A stretch of DNA of 64,000 nucleotides from Lancefieldella parvula DSM 20469 (GTDB lineage Bacteria > Actinomycetota > Coriobacteriia > Coriobacteriales > Atopobiaceae): contig NC_013203.1 in assembly GCF_000024225.1 (NCBI RefSeq), positions 310,001 to 374,000 of the forward strand, in the 5' to 3' direction. Position 1 is the stretch's first letter; each line of letters begins with the position of its first letter. Below the pieces are notes generated by a model. That model was not told the origin of the DNA and made no database searches. It was given only the letters and a program-made list of their open reading frames with translations. Below are positions 17,164 to 26,777 of this stretch, one piece after another. Made by a program: the position numbers and the translations under genes.

Positions 17164-19203
17164 ATGGAGCAGCTTGCACACGTTTTTTCGCTTATTGTTC
17201 AACCCGCATATGACTTGACCGGTAGTTGGTGGGCGGCAATTTTCCTTTTTACCTTTGCGACTAAAATTATTCTGATGCCTTTGGCGCTTTGGACGCAGCA
17301 AAACTCTATTGTTATGGTACGTCTTATGCCCGAGACCTTCCGCTTGAAGACGCGTTACTTTGGCGATAAAGAGACAATCGAGGAGCGTTCAAATGAGCTC
17401 AACAAAAAGGCAGGCTATCACCCACTTCTAAGCCTTATTCCTCTTGCAATTCAGGTAGTCATTCTGTTTGGTCTGGTTGACGTCATTCATGGCATCACAG
17501 ATTCCGGTGCTCCTGGCACTGAGTTTTTGGGTATGACCCCAATCATTGATGGTGGTATCACTTGGATTATGCCACTAGCAGCAGCTCTTTCTTCAGTAGC
17601 CTTAGGTCTTGCCTCCAACAAGCTGAATCCACTTCAGCGCGAGCAGTCCCGTGCTGAGAAGAACACCACAAATGGTCTTTCCATTGCAATGTCGCTTGTG
17701 TTAGCAGTTTACGTTGTTTGCGGCATGGCGTTCTACTGGGTTTGCTCAAATCTCCTTTCAATTCTTGTCCAAATCGTATGTAACATTATTATTGACCCTC
17801 GTAAACAGGTTGATTACGAGGATTTGAATGCTGCGCGTGATGAGTTTGAGGCAATGGACGCAGCAACCAAGTCCACTCACAAATGGTTCCAGCGCGATCC
17901 TCATGCCGCCCGCGAAAAAGAAGATTACAAGCGCTTCTTTGATACTATTGGCAAGCACTTAGTTTTCTACTCCGAATCAAGTGGCTTCTACAAATACTTT
18001 CAAGGCGCAATTGAGTGGCTGTTGGCAAATTCTGACATTTGTGTCCACTACGTTACCTCTGACCCTAATGATCAGGTCTTTGAGCTTGCAAAACAGCAGC
18101 CTCGTCTGATTCCGTACTACTTGGGTCAGCGTCGCCTTATCACGCTTTTTATGAAGCTTGACGCGGACGTTGTAGTTACTTCCCTCGGTGATCTGGAGAG
18201 CTCTTACATGAAGCGCTCCTACGTGCGTAAAGACGCTGAGTACATGTATATGTGCCACCACATGACTTCTATGACGGTCACCTCAACACGCAACGAGTAC
18301 ACCTACTACGATGACGTTCTGTGCGTTGGTCCTCATCAGCAACATGATCTTGAGCTGGTCGAGAAGTACTACGGTACGCCATCAAAGAGAAAGCCTGCCA
18401 TTGGTTACGATCTTCTCGATAGATCAATCCAGAATTACCAGAAGCAGAATCTGGGCCAGCGTAAACCTGGCGAGAAACCCCTGTTGTTGATTGGTCCTTC
18501 GTGGCAGTACGACAACTTGATGGACAGCTGCCTTGACGGAATTCTTAAGCAGCTTATGGGTCGTGGCTGGCGCATTGTGGTTCGTCCGCACCCAGAATAT
18601 TTGAAGCGTTATCCTGCCCGTATGGAAGAGATTCTTGCTCGCTATGCTGACGCGGATCCCGAGGAGCTTTCCTTTGAGACTGATTTCAGCTCCAACACTT
18701 CAGTTCTCTCAGCTGACCTGCTCTTTACTGACTGGTCAAGTGTTGCCGAGGAGTTCTCGTTTACTACGCTCAAGCCGTCGGTCTTCATTGACACTGCAAT
18801 GAAGGAGAATAATCCCGATTGGAGCAAAATCCACTCGGATCCATGCGATATTACGTTGAGAAATCAGATTGGTCGTAGTTTTGATCCTAAGGATCTCTCG
18901 GGTCTTGGCGATGCAGTTGCACAGATGCTTGAAGAGACTGATAGCTGGTCGCATAAGATTGAAGAAATTCGCAACAACATGATCTTCAACCTTGGTCACG
19001 GCGGAGAAGCTGCAGGTAAATTTATCCTCGAACGTGTTTTAGCACATCAAGAGGAGGCTGCTGAGCAGGGTGATGCCGCAGGTGCTAACACGACTTCCAA
19101 GAAGAGTGATGCTGTTGAGGCTGACGCTGCCGACAAGGGCAACGTTGCCGCCATCGACGAAGTCACAACAACAATTGATGAGGACGGTGTTTCTCGTGAT
19201 TAA
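17164..19203 (+). CDS. YidC/Oxa1-like insertase fused to CDP-glycerol glycerophosphotransferase
   Basis: A 679-residue two-domain protein. Residues 1-210 are a short YidC/Oxa1-type membrane domain (WWAAIFLFTFATKIILMPLA, PLLSLIPLAIQVVILFGL, MAFYWVCSNLLSI). From about 262 a TagB/TagF-like glycosyl-polyol-phosphate transferase begins (YSESSGFYKYFQG), with RPHPEY near 474 and TDWSSVAEEFSF near 522. An acidic Ala/Asp/Glu tail follows. Such transferases link glycerol-phosphate units in wall teichoic acids. Fusion to an insertase fold is unusual; it may serve as membrane anchor or channel-like partner. Start ATG 17164 is chosen; a TTG at 17134 is possible. The gene overlaps the next one. Confidence 0.85.
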   Translation: MEQLAHVFSLIVQPAYDLTGSWWAAIFLFTFATKIILMPLALWTQQNSIVMVRLMPETFRLKTRYFGDKETIEERSNELNKKAGYHPLLSLIPLAIQVVILFGLVDVIHGITDSGAPGTEFLGMTPIIDGGITWIMPLAAALSSVALGLASNKLNPLQREQSRAEKNTTNGLSIAMSLVLAVYVVCGMAFYWVCSNLLSILVQIVCNIIIDPRKQVDYEDLNAARDEFEAMDAATKSTHKWFQRDPHAAREKEDYKRFFDTIGKHLVFYSESSGFYKYFQGAIEWLLANSDICVHYVTSDPNDQVFELAKQQPRLIPYYLGQRRLITLFMKLDADVVVTSLGDLESSYMKRSYVRKDAEYMYMCHHMTSMTVTSTRNEYTYYDDVLCVGPHQQHDLELVEKYYGTPSKRKPAIGYDLLDRSIQNYQKQNLGQRKPGEKPLLLIGPSWQYDNLMDSCLDGILKQLMGRGWRIVVRPHPEYLKRYPARMEEILARYADADPEELSFETDFSSNTSVLSADLLFTDWSSVAEEFSFTTLKPSVFIDTAMKENNPDWSKIHSDPCDITLRNQIGRSFDPKDLSGLGDAVAQMLEETDSWSHKIEEIRNNMIFNLGHGGEAAGKFILERVLAHQEEAAEQGDAAGANTTSKKSDAVEADAADKGNVAAIDEVTTTIDEDGVSRD

Positions 19204-21346
19204 AGCCACAACCTCTACCAAGAGAAACTCCCACAGCTCAGCTGCTCAAAGGCGCGCAACATTCCTCCACGCTGTGTTCTACCTTGCAGTGTTGACCTTT
19301 GCGTGGTGGGCGCTTCTGCCTGCAACAGCTCAGGCGTACGTTGACCCATCCGTCATGACCTACACCATCCAGGCGCTGGCAGCCGTGGTGGTTGCGCTGT
19401 CGGCCGTACTTGGTGTGGCATTTAGGCGCTCGCGCAAGGTGCTCTTCCGTATGCTCAAGATTGACGAGAACGCAGACAAAATCGTCGAAGGCGCCGTTCA
19501 CAAGGTGGATGCAAAGGGTGCACAGGCTGCAGACGCTCAGATGCGAGAAACCCTTGCAGCTGAAGCCATCCGCATCAAGGAGCGCAAAGAGGGCACGCTT
19601 AAACCTAAGGGGCGTATTGGCGTTGCGTTTACTGTCTCGTTCTTCACCGTCTTTACTATTCTGGTGGTAGCTCCTCTTGAGCTGGTAGCCAATAGCGCGC
19701 GTGACCTCTCGTTCAATCTTAATGATGTTGCAGGTCCTGTTATTATTGCCGGTCTTGTGCTTACGCTTATCTTGACGGTATTTCTTTCGCTGCTGCGCAA
19801 GCGCCTCTTTAACGTTGCAGTGGCCCTTGTGGGTGCGGTCGGTTTTGCTGCATATATCCAGGTAGTGTTTATGAATGGCGGAATGCCTCTTGCTGACGGT
19901 CACGAGGTCATCTGGTCAAACTTCACTAAAAAGATGGTTATCTCGGGCTTTGTCTGGTTGGTAATCATTGCTGGTAGTGCGGTTTTCTCGATCATTCGTG
20001 CCCGTCAATTCCGCACCGGTCTTTTGGTAACGTCCGTAGCGCTTGTCATTGTTCAGGCAGTAGGCGTTGCCAGCCTTTGGGGGCCATCTATTGCTGCATC
20101 AATTGACGCAAATCCAGAGAATTACCAGGTAGTTGCAACTCGTGAGGGTCTGCATAGTGTTTCTTCTAAGAAAAACGTCGTGGTGTTTGTTCTTGATACT
20201 ACTGACACCGCTTTTGTCCAGAGGCTCTACGATGAGCAGCCAGAGACATTTGCCGGTTTAACTGGCTTTACGTGGTACAGAAATTCTGCGGGCTCTATGA
20301 TTCCAACCCGATACGGCGTGCCTTCACTGCTCTTTGGTACACGTCCTCAGCCTGGCGAGAATTTCAACGAGTTTGTTTATAACTGGGCACAAAGTGATCA
20401 GTATTTGAGGGATATCCAGAATGCTGGATTTGAGGCCGGGTTGTACACTGACCAGCTCAATTACGACCGTTATAGAGGTACAGCTCAGAAGTACTCTGTG
20501 AACTATCATCCACCGGTTGGTAGGGGACTTGATAACCAGCTGGATGTTTTTGGTGCACTGCGTATTCTTTACAAGACGGCTCTGTGTAGGGACATGCCTT
20601 GGGTGTTTAAGCCCCGTTTCTGGTATTACACGGAGGACCTCAATGTGCGCATGCGCCGCCAGGTCAATATGGATGAAGTTGATCTCTCCTCTCAGCCATA
20701 CACCGAAGACGATCTCAAGTATTACCAGGAGTTGCAGCATTACGGACTCTCGATTGATGATACGGGTCAGAACGGTTCGTTCCGTTTCATTCACCTGTTT
20801 GGCTCGCATCCACCTTACACTCTTGATCGTAACGTTGAGCGCACTGAGGATCCAAGCAAGCAAAACGTTGACGAGCAAACCATTGCATCTTATCGAATTG
20901 TTGAAGCATACATTGCTGAGCTTAAGCGTTTGGGTGTATATGAGAACACGTCTTTTATCATTACTGCTGACCACGGTGATTGGTATTTGACGGACAATGA
21001 TATTCAAACGCCTTCAAATCCAGTTATTATGTACAAGCCTGCAGGCCAAACTGCTGAAGAAGCTGCTCAGCCTATGCAGATTTCTGACGCACCTGTCTGG
21101 CACTATGACATTTTGGCCCAAACTCTGAAGGATATGGGTGTTGACCAGCAGACGCTCTCCAACTACACTACACCTCTCGATGAGGTCCATGAGGGAGATG
21201 TTCGTCCTCGCTACTACATCGAGACGCTCTCCAATGGCAAGCGCGATATTTTTGTCAGGGAGTTTGTCATCAACGGCAATGCTAATGACATGAATGACTG
21301 GAGTCTTACGGGTAACGAATGGCGCGTTGACCCCTGGCATGATTAA
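19178..21346 (+). CDS. Membrane-bound sulfatase/LtaS-like phosphotransferase
   Basis: About 722 residues. A signal-like helix (ending ATAQA) and about five more membrane segments occupy residues 1-310. An extracytoplasmic alkaline-phosphatase-superfamily domain follows: VVVFVLDTTD near 331, probable nucleophile Thr in IPTRYGVPSLLFG near 375, HLFGSHPPYT and metal site TADHGDW near 596. LtaS, OpgB and phosphoethanolamine transferases share this plan. Start could be ATG 19178 or GTG 19187, both inside the previous gene, so the two are translationally coupled. A role in glycerol-phosphate polymer assembly or decoration is inferred from its partner. The exact reaction is unknown. Confidence 0.78.
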   Translation: MRTVFLVIKATTSTKRNSHSSAAQRRATFLHAVFYLAVLTFAWWALLPATAQAYVDPSVMTYTIQALAAVVVALSAVLGVAFRRSRKVLFRMLKIDENADKIVEGAVHKVDAKGAQAADAQMRETLAAEAIRIKERKEGTLKPKGRIGVAFTVSFFTVFTILVVAPLELVANSARDLSFNLNDVAGPVIIAGLVLTLILTVFLSLLRKRLFNVAVALVGAVGFAAYIQVVFMNGGMPLADGHEVIWSNFTKKMVISGFVWLVIIAGSAVFSIIRARQFRTGLLVTSVALVIVQAVGVASLWGPSIAASIDANPENYQVVATREGLHSVSSKKNVVVFVLDTTDTAFVQRLYDEQPETFAGLTGFTWYRNSAGSMIPTRYGVPSLLFGTRPQPGENFNEFVYNWAQSDQYLRDIQNAGFEAGLYTDQLNYDRYRGTAQKYSVNYHPPVGRGLDNQLDVFGALRILYKTALCRDMPWVFKPRFWYYTEDLNVRMRRQVNMDEVDLSSQPYTEDDLKYYQELQHYGLSIDDTGQNGSFRFIHLFGSHPPYTLDRNVERTEDPSKQNVDEQTIASYRIVEAYIAELKRLGVYENTSFIITADHGDWYLTDNDIQTPSNPVIMYKPAGQTAEEAAQPMQISDAPVWHYDILAQTLKDMGVDQQTLSNYTTPLDEVHEGDVRPRYYIETLSNGKRDIFVREFVINGNANDMNDWSLTGNEWRVDPWHD

Positions 21347-21373
21347 TTAGGCTGTCCTCTAGCAATAAGCCCT

Positions 21374-21385
21374 GGCGAGAAACCC
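21374..21385 (+). repeat. Intergenic copy of GGCGAGAAACCC
   Basis: An exact 12-mer copy lies between the wall-polymer operon and its terminator, outside any gene. This rules out codon use as the explanation for this copy. Confidence 0.7.
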
Positions 21386-21404
21386 AGCTAATCGCACTAT
21401 CCAT

Positions 21405-21447
21405 CCACAAGAAAAGCCGTGTCTTTGTGACGCGGCTTTTCTTGTGG
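21405..21447. terminator. Bidirectional terminator between convergent genes
   Basis: A 19-bp stem (CCACAAGAAAAGCC... / ...GGCTTTTCTTGTGG) with one G-T-type mismatch and a 5-nt loop. The stem contains A- and T-rich tracts on both sides, suited to the convergent genes ending at 21346 and 21500. Confidence 0.8.
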
Positions 21448-21499
21448 GAATTTATGTGAGCGAGCTTGTAAAGCGGAGTTCAACGATAAGTTGGAGCGA

Positions 21500-23137
21500 C
21501 TACGGCATAATCCATGCCGGTAAACCATCAGAGAAAATGCGTGCTAGAGGATATGCCTCTTCAATGGTCAATGTAGCAACAACGCGATAAGGACCTTCTG
21601 CTTGTATGTCAAAGACTAGTGCAAGGGGTTTCTCGCCATCAGTGGTAGGAAGTGCAAGGTAGATGCAGTGTTTGGAGGGATTGTAGAGCTCAACCGCTAT
21701 ACGCCAGCCACGCTTTGCAGCGCGAAGAGCATTCTGAACCAGAGGTGAGTCGGTATCAAATCCGCGTTCTGAATCAAAGAGTGGGGTAGTGTGAGTTGAG
21801 ACAGGTAGCGAGAAGTCAGTATCGGCGTGCATGAGCTGCTGCTCGTTCTTTCTGTATACATACGCTGCGGAAAGACAAGCCTGTGCCGCCTGAAGAGATG
21901 GTGCGTCACTTAGATAAGCGGTACTGAGTGCATGCCAATCGGAGATAGGAGCCTCGTGCATGACCACGTCAATTGGGTTGATAGGCAGCGCTTTTTCTGC
22001 TGCAGGAAGCTTCTCCCAAGAGGCAATGCTGGATTTTGGCAGTCCGCGGTACGCGTCAACCGCTTGATCGTGCAGTTCATCAGCGGAAACACTAAGCTCT
22101 AAAAGTATCCAGGGACGCAGAGCTCCGCGTCGAGACTTGCGAATGGTAGCAGTAATAACCTCGTCTGTCTGGGGTTTCTTGTAGCGCGTGTTAAACGTAA
22201 AGATCCCACCGGTAGAAATGAGCGAGCGAGAAGCCTTGGCCAGTTCAAAGTCTTCCTCGAGCTGCTGGACGACATTGGCATCGACAGGGGCCATTTGATA
22301 CAAAATGCCAAGAAGCTCATTGCTGATGTGCAATTCTTCTTCGAAGTTGGAAGGATATGCTGTGGTTGTAACAGGAGTTTCTACCTGTATTGATACTTGA
22401 TCGGAATTCTTTGGTTCAGGTGCAACTGCTGAAGAGGACTTTGCTGTGGAGTTAAAGGCCTTCTGTACCACAGAAGGTGTCGCTTCGAGCTTCTTCTCTT
22501 CGTCAGAGCCGTCGTAGGGGTTGTAGGTAACTGTGAGCGAGATGGTTGGCTCAGGCGCTATGGGTTCCGGAGCTTCAGTTGCAGGCTCAAGTTCAGGCTC
22601 TGGGGCTGCGACGAAGTCGGACTCTTCTATCTTTGGATTTGTGGACTCAGGCTCAAGTTCAGGCTCTGGGGCCGCGACGTTGTTGGACTCCTGCTGGGGT
22701 ACTTCCTTTGTAGAAACTTCAACTTCAGTGACTTCTGGCACAACAACTTCAGGCTCTTCTGCTTCTGTTTGAGTCTCTGCTACCAGGCGCTTAGGCTTGA
22801 GGGCGCGAATGGACTTTGCTCCACGGCGACGCTTCCAAGGTTTGCCGTTATTTTGAGCTTCAACGTTTTTCTCGCCAGCAGCAAGAGCAGCTTCAAAGGC
22901 ATCAAAGGTTAAAAGCGTTGCGTAGATATAACCTTTTTTGAACGCCGTGATTTTGATGAAATCAGGACATGCTTCCATGAGTGTACGAATGTCATCAAAA
23001 CCAAAATCTTGCGGGGCAAGGTCATCCTCAATAAGGATGCCCTCAACGGTAGAAAGGGGAGTCTGCTTAGAGATGCCGATGGTATTCTTTAGTAGTTTAT
23101 ACAGGTAGAGGGCGTATTCTTGTTTTATAACAGCCAT
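21500..23137 (-). CDS. Unknown protein with winged-helix-like N-terminus and Pro/Glu-rich linker
   Basis: 545 residues, family not recognised. Residues 1-90 look like a small winged-helix or OST-HTH/LOTUS-like fold (YALYLYKLLKN, STVEGILIEDD, FGFDDIRTLMEACPDFI). A basic patch (PWKRRRGAKSIRALKPKR, about 97-117) follows. Residues 120-230 are a Pro/Glu/Val-rich linker with a repeated VAAPEPELEPxxT unit, visible as a near-identical DNA repeat at 22576-22676. The C-terminal 260 residues form a globular domain of unknown type. The N-terminus and basic patch suggest nucleic-acid binding. It is divergent from the GDPD gene. AGGAGC precedes the ATG. Confidence 0.7.
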   Translation of the reverse strand: MAVIKQEYALYLYKLLKNTIGISKQTPLSTVEGILIEDDLAPQDFGFDDIRTLMEACPDFIKITAFKKGYIYATLLTFDAFEAALAAGEKNVEAQNNGKPWKRRRGAKSIRALKPKRLVAETQTEAEEPEVVVPEVTEVEVSTKEVPQQESNNVAAPEPELEPESTNPKIEESDFVAAPEPELEPATEAPEPIAPEPTISLTVTYNPYDGSDEEKKLEATPSVVQKAFNSTAKSSSAVAPEPKNSDQVSIQVETPVTTTAYPSNFEEELHISNELLGILYQMAPVDANVVQQLEEDFELAKASRSLISTGGIFTFNTRYKKPQTDEVITATIRKSRRGALRPWILLELSVSADELHDQAVDAYRGLPKSSIASWEKLPAAEKALPINPIDVVMHEAPISDWHALSTAYLSDAPSLQAAQACLSAAYVYRKNEQQLMHADTDFSLPVSTHTTPLFDSERGFDTDSPLVQNALRAAKRGWRIAVELYNPSKHCIYLALPTTDGEKPLALVFDIQAEGPYRVVATLTIEEAYPLARIFSDGLPAWIMP

Positions 23138-23281
23138 GATGCTCCTGAGATAGTAGTTAATGGACTACATACTACTCGATTTTGAACAGACAAAGATACT
23201 GATTACGCACAGAAAGTCGCAATATGTAACGTAAAGAAGCGGCTGGACTGATAGAATAAAGCTAGATTGAGGGGAGGCCAT

Positions 23282-24685
23282 ATGATTGGTCGTTTTATTA
23301 AAAGAGCTGCGGTTAGAGCTGCAGGTTTAGTAATTACTCAGTATGCCGCAAAGGCAGCGCTTCAATCTGAGGCTGGAAGAAAGTTACTGGCCACAACGGC
23401 TTCTAAGGCCGCTAACTTAGCTGGTAATATTGCTAAGGAGCAGATTGCGGCTGGTTTTAATGCTCATGTGAAACCAGCACTTCCAAGTGCTGATTCTATT
23501 CAGACGTCAGTTGCTCGTGCTCAATCCGCGCTTCGTTCAGCTCAGACTTCGGTTTTGGCTGCTCAAGCTCAGTTTCAGTCTAATTTAGAGAATCGTTTTT
23601 CTCGCTCAAAGAACAAGCTTTCAAAGCAGCTTTCAAGCACTGCTGAGTCGCTTGAAGAGATGGGGAACACTTTAGCTGAGCATCAGGATGCTGTCACAGA
23701 TATTGCAGTTACAGATGCTGTTGAGGAGATTGCTACTCAAAATGGACAGGATTCAGAGGAACTGCTAGCTCCTGCTCAGAAGGGCAAGACGCTTAGAAAC
23801 GTAGCAATTGCCGGTGGTGTTGTGGCTGGTGCAGCTCTTGGTTTAGCAGCATATGGTGCCTACTCCATTGCTCCTCGTAAGCAGAACGATCGCCTGCTTC
23901 TGGAGCGTTGGCATGAGATTGCTCGTCATCGCTATGCTCATCGTGGTCTTTACAACAACGAGGCTGGTATTCCAGAGAATTCTCTGCTGGCTTTTCGTAC
24001 AGCTTGCGAGAAGGGCTTTGGCTCCGAGGTTGATGTTCACCTGACCGCAGACAATAGGCTGGTTGTTGTTCACGATTCAGCACTTGATCGTCTTTGTGGT
24101 GTACAGAAGATTGTTGAGGAATCCACGCTAGAGGAGCTTCGTGGTCTTAGGCTCCTTGCTACAGATGAGCAGATTCCAACATTTGAGGAAGTTCTTGAGG
24201 TCTATGCGTGGAGTGGCTCTGGTGAGTTGCCTGCACCTTTGATTATTGAGGCTAAGACATGCCACAATAATGCTGAGCAGCTTACAGAAAAAATTATGCA
24301 GGCTCTTGATCTTCGTCCTGTTCGCGCATGCATTGAGAGCTTTGATCCTCGTGTTTTGCAGTGGCTGCGTCAGAACCGTCCTGAAATGCTCCGCGGCCAG
24401 CTTTCGGAGAATTTCTTGATTGATCGTCAGACCAGGCACATGAACATCGCTACACGTGCTGGTGCTACAGCTCTCTTTGGTAATTCTGTTGGTCGTCCTG
24501 ACTTCATTGCATACAAGTTTGAGGATCGCAAGAATCCCTTTGTTAAGTTGGCTTGTAACACCATGGGCGCACATCTCATCACTTGGACTGTTAGGAGCGA
24601 GGAGGACATGATTGCTTCTGAGCTCGAGGGTGCTCCTGTCATCTTTGAGGGATTTATTCCAACTTCTGCATCGCTAATTAATTAG
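23282..24685 (+). CDS. Membrane-anchored glycerophosphodiester phosphodiesterase
   Basis: 467 residues. The first 160 are Ala/Gln/Ser-rich and helical, probably coiled coil or amphipathic. A membrane segment (VAGAALGLAAYGAYSIA) lies near 175-195. The GDPD TIM barrel starts near 215: YAHRGLYNNEAGIPENS, SEVDVHLTADNRLVVVHD near 248 and a C-terminal HLITWTVRSEEDM. The enzyme family cleaves glycerophosphodiesters to glycerol-3-phosphate and alcohol. Proximity to the glycerol-phosphate polymer genes suggests turnover of teichoic-acid-like polymer or lipids. Start ATG 23282 follows GGGGAGG. The helical N-terminus is not a standard part of the family. Confidence 0.85.
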   Translation: MIGRFIKRAAVRAAGLVITQYAAKAALQSEAGRKLLATTASKAANLAGNIAKEQIAAGFNAHVKPALPSADSIQTSVARAQSALRSAQTSVLAAQAQFQSNLENRFSRSKNKLSKQLSSTAESLEEMGNTLAEHQDAVTDIAVTDAVEEIATQNGQDSEELLAPAQKGKTLRNVAIAGGVVAGAALGLAAYGAYSIAPRKQNDRLLLERWHEIARHRYAHRGLYNNEAGIPENSLLAFRTACEKGFGSEVDVHLTADNRLVVVHDSALDRLCGVQKIVEESTLEELRGLRLLATDEQIPTFEEVLEVYAWSGSGELPAPLIIEAKTCHNNAEQLTEKIMQALDLRPVRACIESFDPRVLQWLRQNRPEMLRGQLSENFLIDRQTRHMNIATRAGATALFGNSVGRPDFIAYKFEDRKNPFVKLACNTMGAHLITWTVRSEEDMIASELEGAPVIFEGFIPTSASLIN

Positions 24686-24730
24686 TTTTTCAAGCAGCAA
24701 AAATATTGTTGAACTACAGAGGTATTTAGG

Positions 24731-24761
24731 ACTCCACGGGTTTCTCGCCCGTGGAGTTTTT
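24731..24761 (+). terminator. Terminator whose loop carries the GCGAGAAACCC motif
   Basis: A perfect 10-bp stem ACTCCACGGG / CCCGTGGAGT flanks loop TTTCTCG and is followed by TTTTT. Loop plus inner stem spell the inverse of GGCGAGAAACCC (24738-24749). It terminates the GDPD transcript. Confidence 0.9.
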
Positions 24762-24793
24762 AAATAACAAATTTCTTCAATATTATCGTATGA

Positions 24794-24809
24794 ATATATG
24801 TACATATAT
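24794..24809. promoter_or_regulatory. 16-bp perfect palindrome upstream of the metal ATPase
   Basis: ATATATGTACATATAT is a perfect palindrome 47 bp before the ATPase start. AT-rich palindromes in this position are typical operators of ArsR/SmtB or MerR-type metal sensors, but the sensor is not encoded nearby. Confidence 0.4.
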
Positions 24810-24855
24810 AAATTTATAGGGTAGACTAGGTATAACAACAACCCAAGGAGGAGCT

Positions 24856-26751
24856 ATGAGCCCAAAGACAAAGGTGAAGATTGTTCGCATTGTCTGTTCT
24901 GCTGTTTTGTTAGGTGTTGCTTACGTGGTTGAACATGTATTTAACCTGCAGCTATGGCAGGCGCTTTTGCTCTATCTGTTGCCTTATGCCGTTGCAGGAT
25001 ATGATGTTGTTCTGGAGGCATGGGAGAGCATCACTGAGGGCGAGTGCTTTAACGAGGACTTGCTTATGACCATTGCTACCCTTGGTGCTTTGTTTATTGG
25101 TTTTGTGCCTAATGGATCTCCTATGTTTGACGAGGCTGTCTTTGTCATGCTGTTCTTCCAGGTAGGAGAGGTATTTGAGCACCTCGCTTCCGATAACAGC
25201 AAGAAGTCTATTGCTAAGCTTATGGATATCCGTCCCGATAGCGCAACGGTTGAGCGCGACGGACAGCTGCTCACTGTCTTACCAGAAGAGGTTGAGCTAG
25301 GAGAGATTATCGTAGTAAAACCAGGTGATCGTGTTCCTGTTGATGCAGAGATTGTCGAGGGTTCTACCAGTCTTGATACTGTTGCTCTTACCGGTGAGAG
25401 CGTTCCTCGTGACGCGACAGTGGGAGATAATATTATCTCGGGTTGTGTCAATCTTTCTGGCGTGGTGCGCGCTCGTGTTACCCACCTCTTTGAAAACTCT
25501 ACAGCTACTCGCATTATTAAGCTTGTAGAGAGTTCAAATCAAAACAAGTCTAAGAGCGAGAGCTTTATTCGTCGTTTTTCTCGCGTCTATACCCCAGCTG
25601 TTGTTTACAGTGCTATTGCGCTTGCGTTTTTGCCTCCTCTGTTCTCGGGTGATTTTGTAGGCAATGCTTCTACCTGGATTGTAAGAGCGCTTACCTTCCT
25701 TATTGCGTCGTGTCCTTGTGCGCTGGTAGTTTCTGTACCACTAACCTTCTTTGGCGGCATTGGCGCTGCTTCAAAGGAGGGTATTTTGATCAAGGGTTCT
25801 GCATACATTGATACGCTGTCTACTCTTGATACTGTTGCATTTGATAAGACCGGTACGCTGACTGAGGGTGTCTTTGAGGTTCTCGCTGTTCACCCTCAAA
25901 CTATTGGCGAGAAGGACCTTCTACACCTAGCTTCTCATGTTGAGATGCACTCTACACATCCAATTGCGGCAGCTCTTCGCGCTGCCTATCCTAGTGAGGA
26001 TGATGGTTGTGTTATTACGGATATCAAGGAAATTGCAGGTCAAGGTATCTGTGCTAACGTAAATGGTAAGAGTGTTGCTGTTGGCAATTGTGCACTCATG
26101 GAGAGCGTTGGAGCTTCTTGGAAGGCATGCAAGAATCATGGAACCATCATTCACGTAGCTGTTGATGGAACCTACATGGGTCATATTGTTATTTCTGACC
26201 GTGAACGAGCTGACGCTCCAGCAGCAATCGTTTCTCTTAAAAATGTTGGCGTTTCCAAGGTTGTCATGCTCACGGGCGATAAACGCGATGTTGCAGAAGA
26301 AATTGCAGCTCAGATGAGTATTACCGAGGTCCGCGCAGAGCTGCTCCCACAGGATAAGGTATCTGCAGTCGAAGGTCTTCTCGCCCAGAAGGCGGCTGGT
26401 AAGTCACTTGCTTTTGTAGGTGACGGCATCAACGATGCTCCTGTTCTTGCTCGTGCAGATGTTGGTGTTGCTATGGGCGTTTTAGGATCTGATGCTGCTA
26501 TCGAAGCTGCTGACGTAGTGCTTATGGATGACAAGCTCTCCAAGCTCTCAAAGGCTGTAAAGATTGCTCGTTATACCTTGGGCATTGCGAAGCAGAACAT
26601 TGTGTTTGCTATTGGCATCAAGGTTGCTATTTTGATTCTTGCAGCCTTTGGTTTGGCGCCTATGTGGCTGGCTGTCTTTGGAGACACGGGCGTTATGGTG
26701 CTTGCAGTTCTTAATTCCACTAGGGCTTTAAATATTAAGTCAATTAAGTAA
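24856..26751 (+). CDS. Heavy-metal-translocating P1B-type ATPase (Zn/Cd/Pb-like)
   Basis: 631 residues. All catalytic motifs are present: TGES near 179, membrane CPC in SCPCALV near 285, DKTGTLTEG near 330, STHP near 367 and GDGINDAP near 522. It lacks an N-terminal HMA or His-rich metal-binding domain and starts directly with membrane helices, giving eight in all. CPC with NEDLLMTIA-type early helices resembles CadA/ZntA rather than CopA, so export of Zn2+, Cd2+ or Pb2+ is likely. A strong AAGGAGGAG precedes the ATG, and a palindrome suggests metal-responsive control. Monocistronic. Confidence 0.88.
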   Translation: MSPKTKVKIVRIVCSAVLLGVAYVVEHVFNLQLWQALLLYLLPYAVAGYDVVLEAWESITEGECFNEDLLMTIATLGALFIGFVPNGSPMFDEAVFVMLFFQVGEVFEHLASDNSKKSIAKLMDIRPDSATVERDGQLLTVLPEEVELGEIIVVKPGDRVPVDAEIVEGSTSLDTVALTGESVPRDATVGDNIISGCVNLSGVVRARVTHLFENSTATRIIKLVESSNQNKSKSESFIRRFSRVYTPAVVYSAIALAFLPPLFSGDFVGNASTWIVRALTFLIASCPCALVVSVPLTFFGGIGAASKEGILIKGSAYIDTLSTLDTVAFDKTGTLTEGVFEVLAVHPQTIGEKDLLHLASHVEMHSTHPIAAALRAAYPSEDDGCVITDIKEIAGQGICANVNGKSVAVGNCALMESVGASWKACKNHGTIIHVAVDGTYMGHIVISDRERADAPAAIVSLKNVGVSKVVMLTGDKRDVAEEIAAQMSITEVRAELLPQDKVSAVEGLLAQKAAGKSLAFVGDGINDAPVLARADVGVAMGVLGSDAAIEAADVVLMDDKLSKLSKAVKIARYTLGIAKQNIVFAIGIKVAILILAAFGLAPMWLAVFGDTGVMVLAVLNSTRALNIKSIK

Positions 26752-26777
26752 GAGAGAGAGGCTAAGACTTACTTGCC

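Noticed and set aside
19238-19903. Minus-strand open frame (221 codons) opposite the sulfatase-fold gene
   Set aside because: Low-complexity Lys/Arg/His-rich product, no ribosome site, wholly inside a coupled operon on the other strand.
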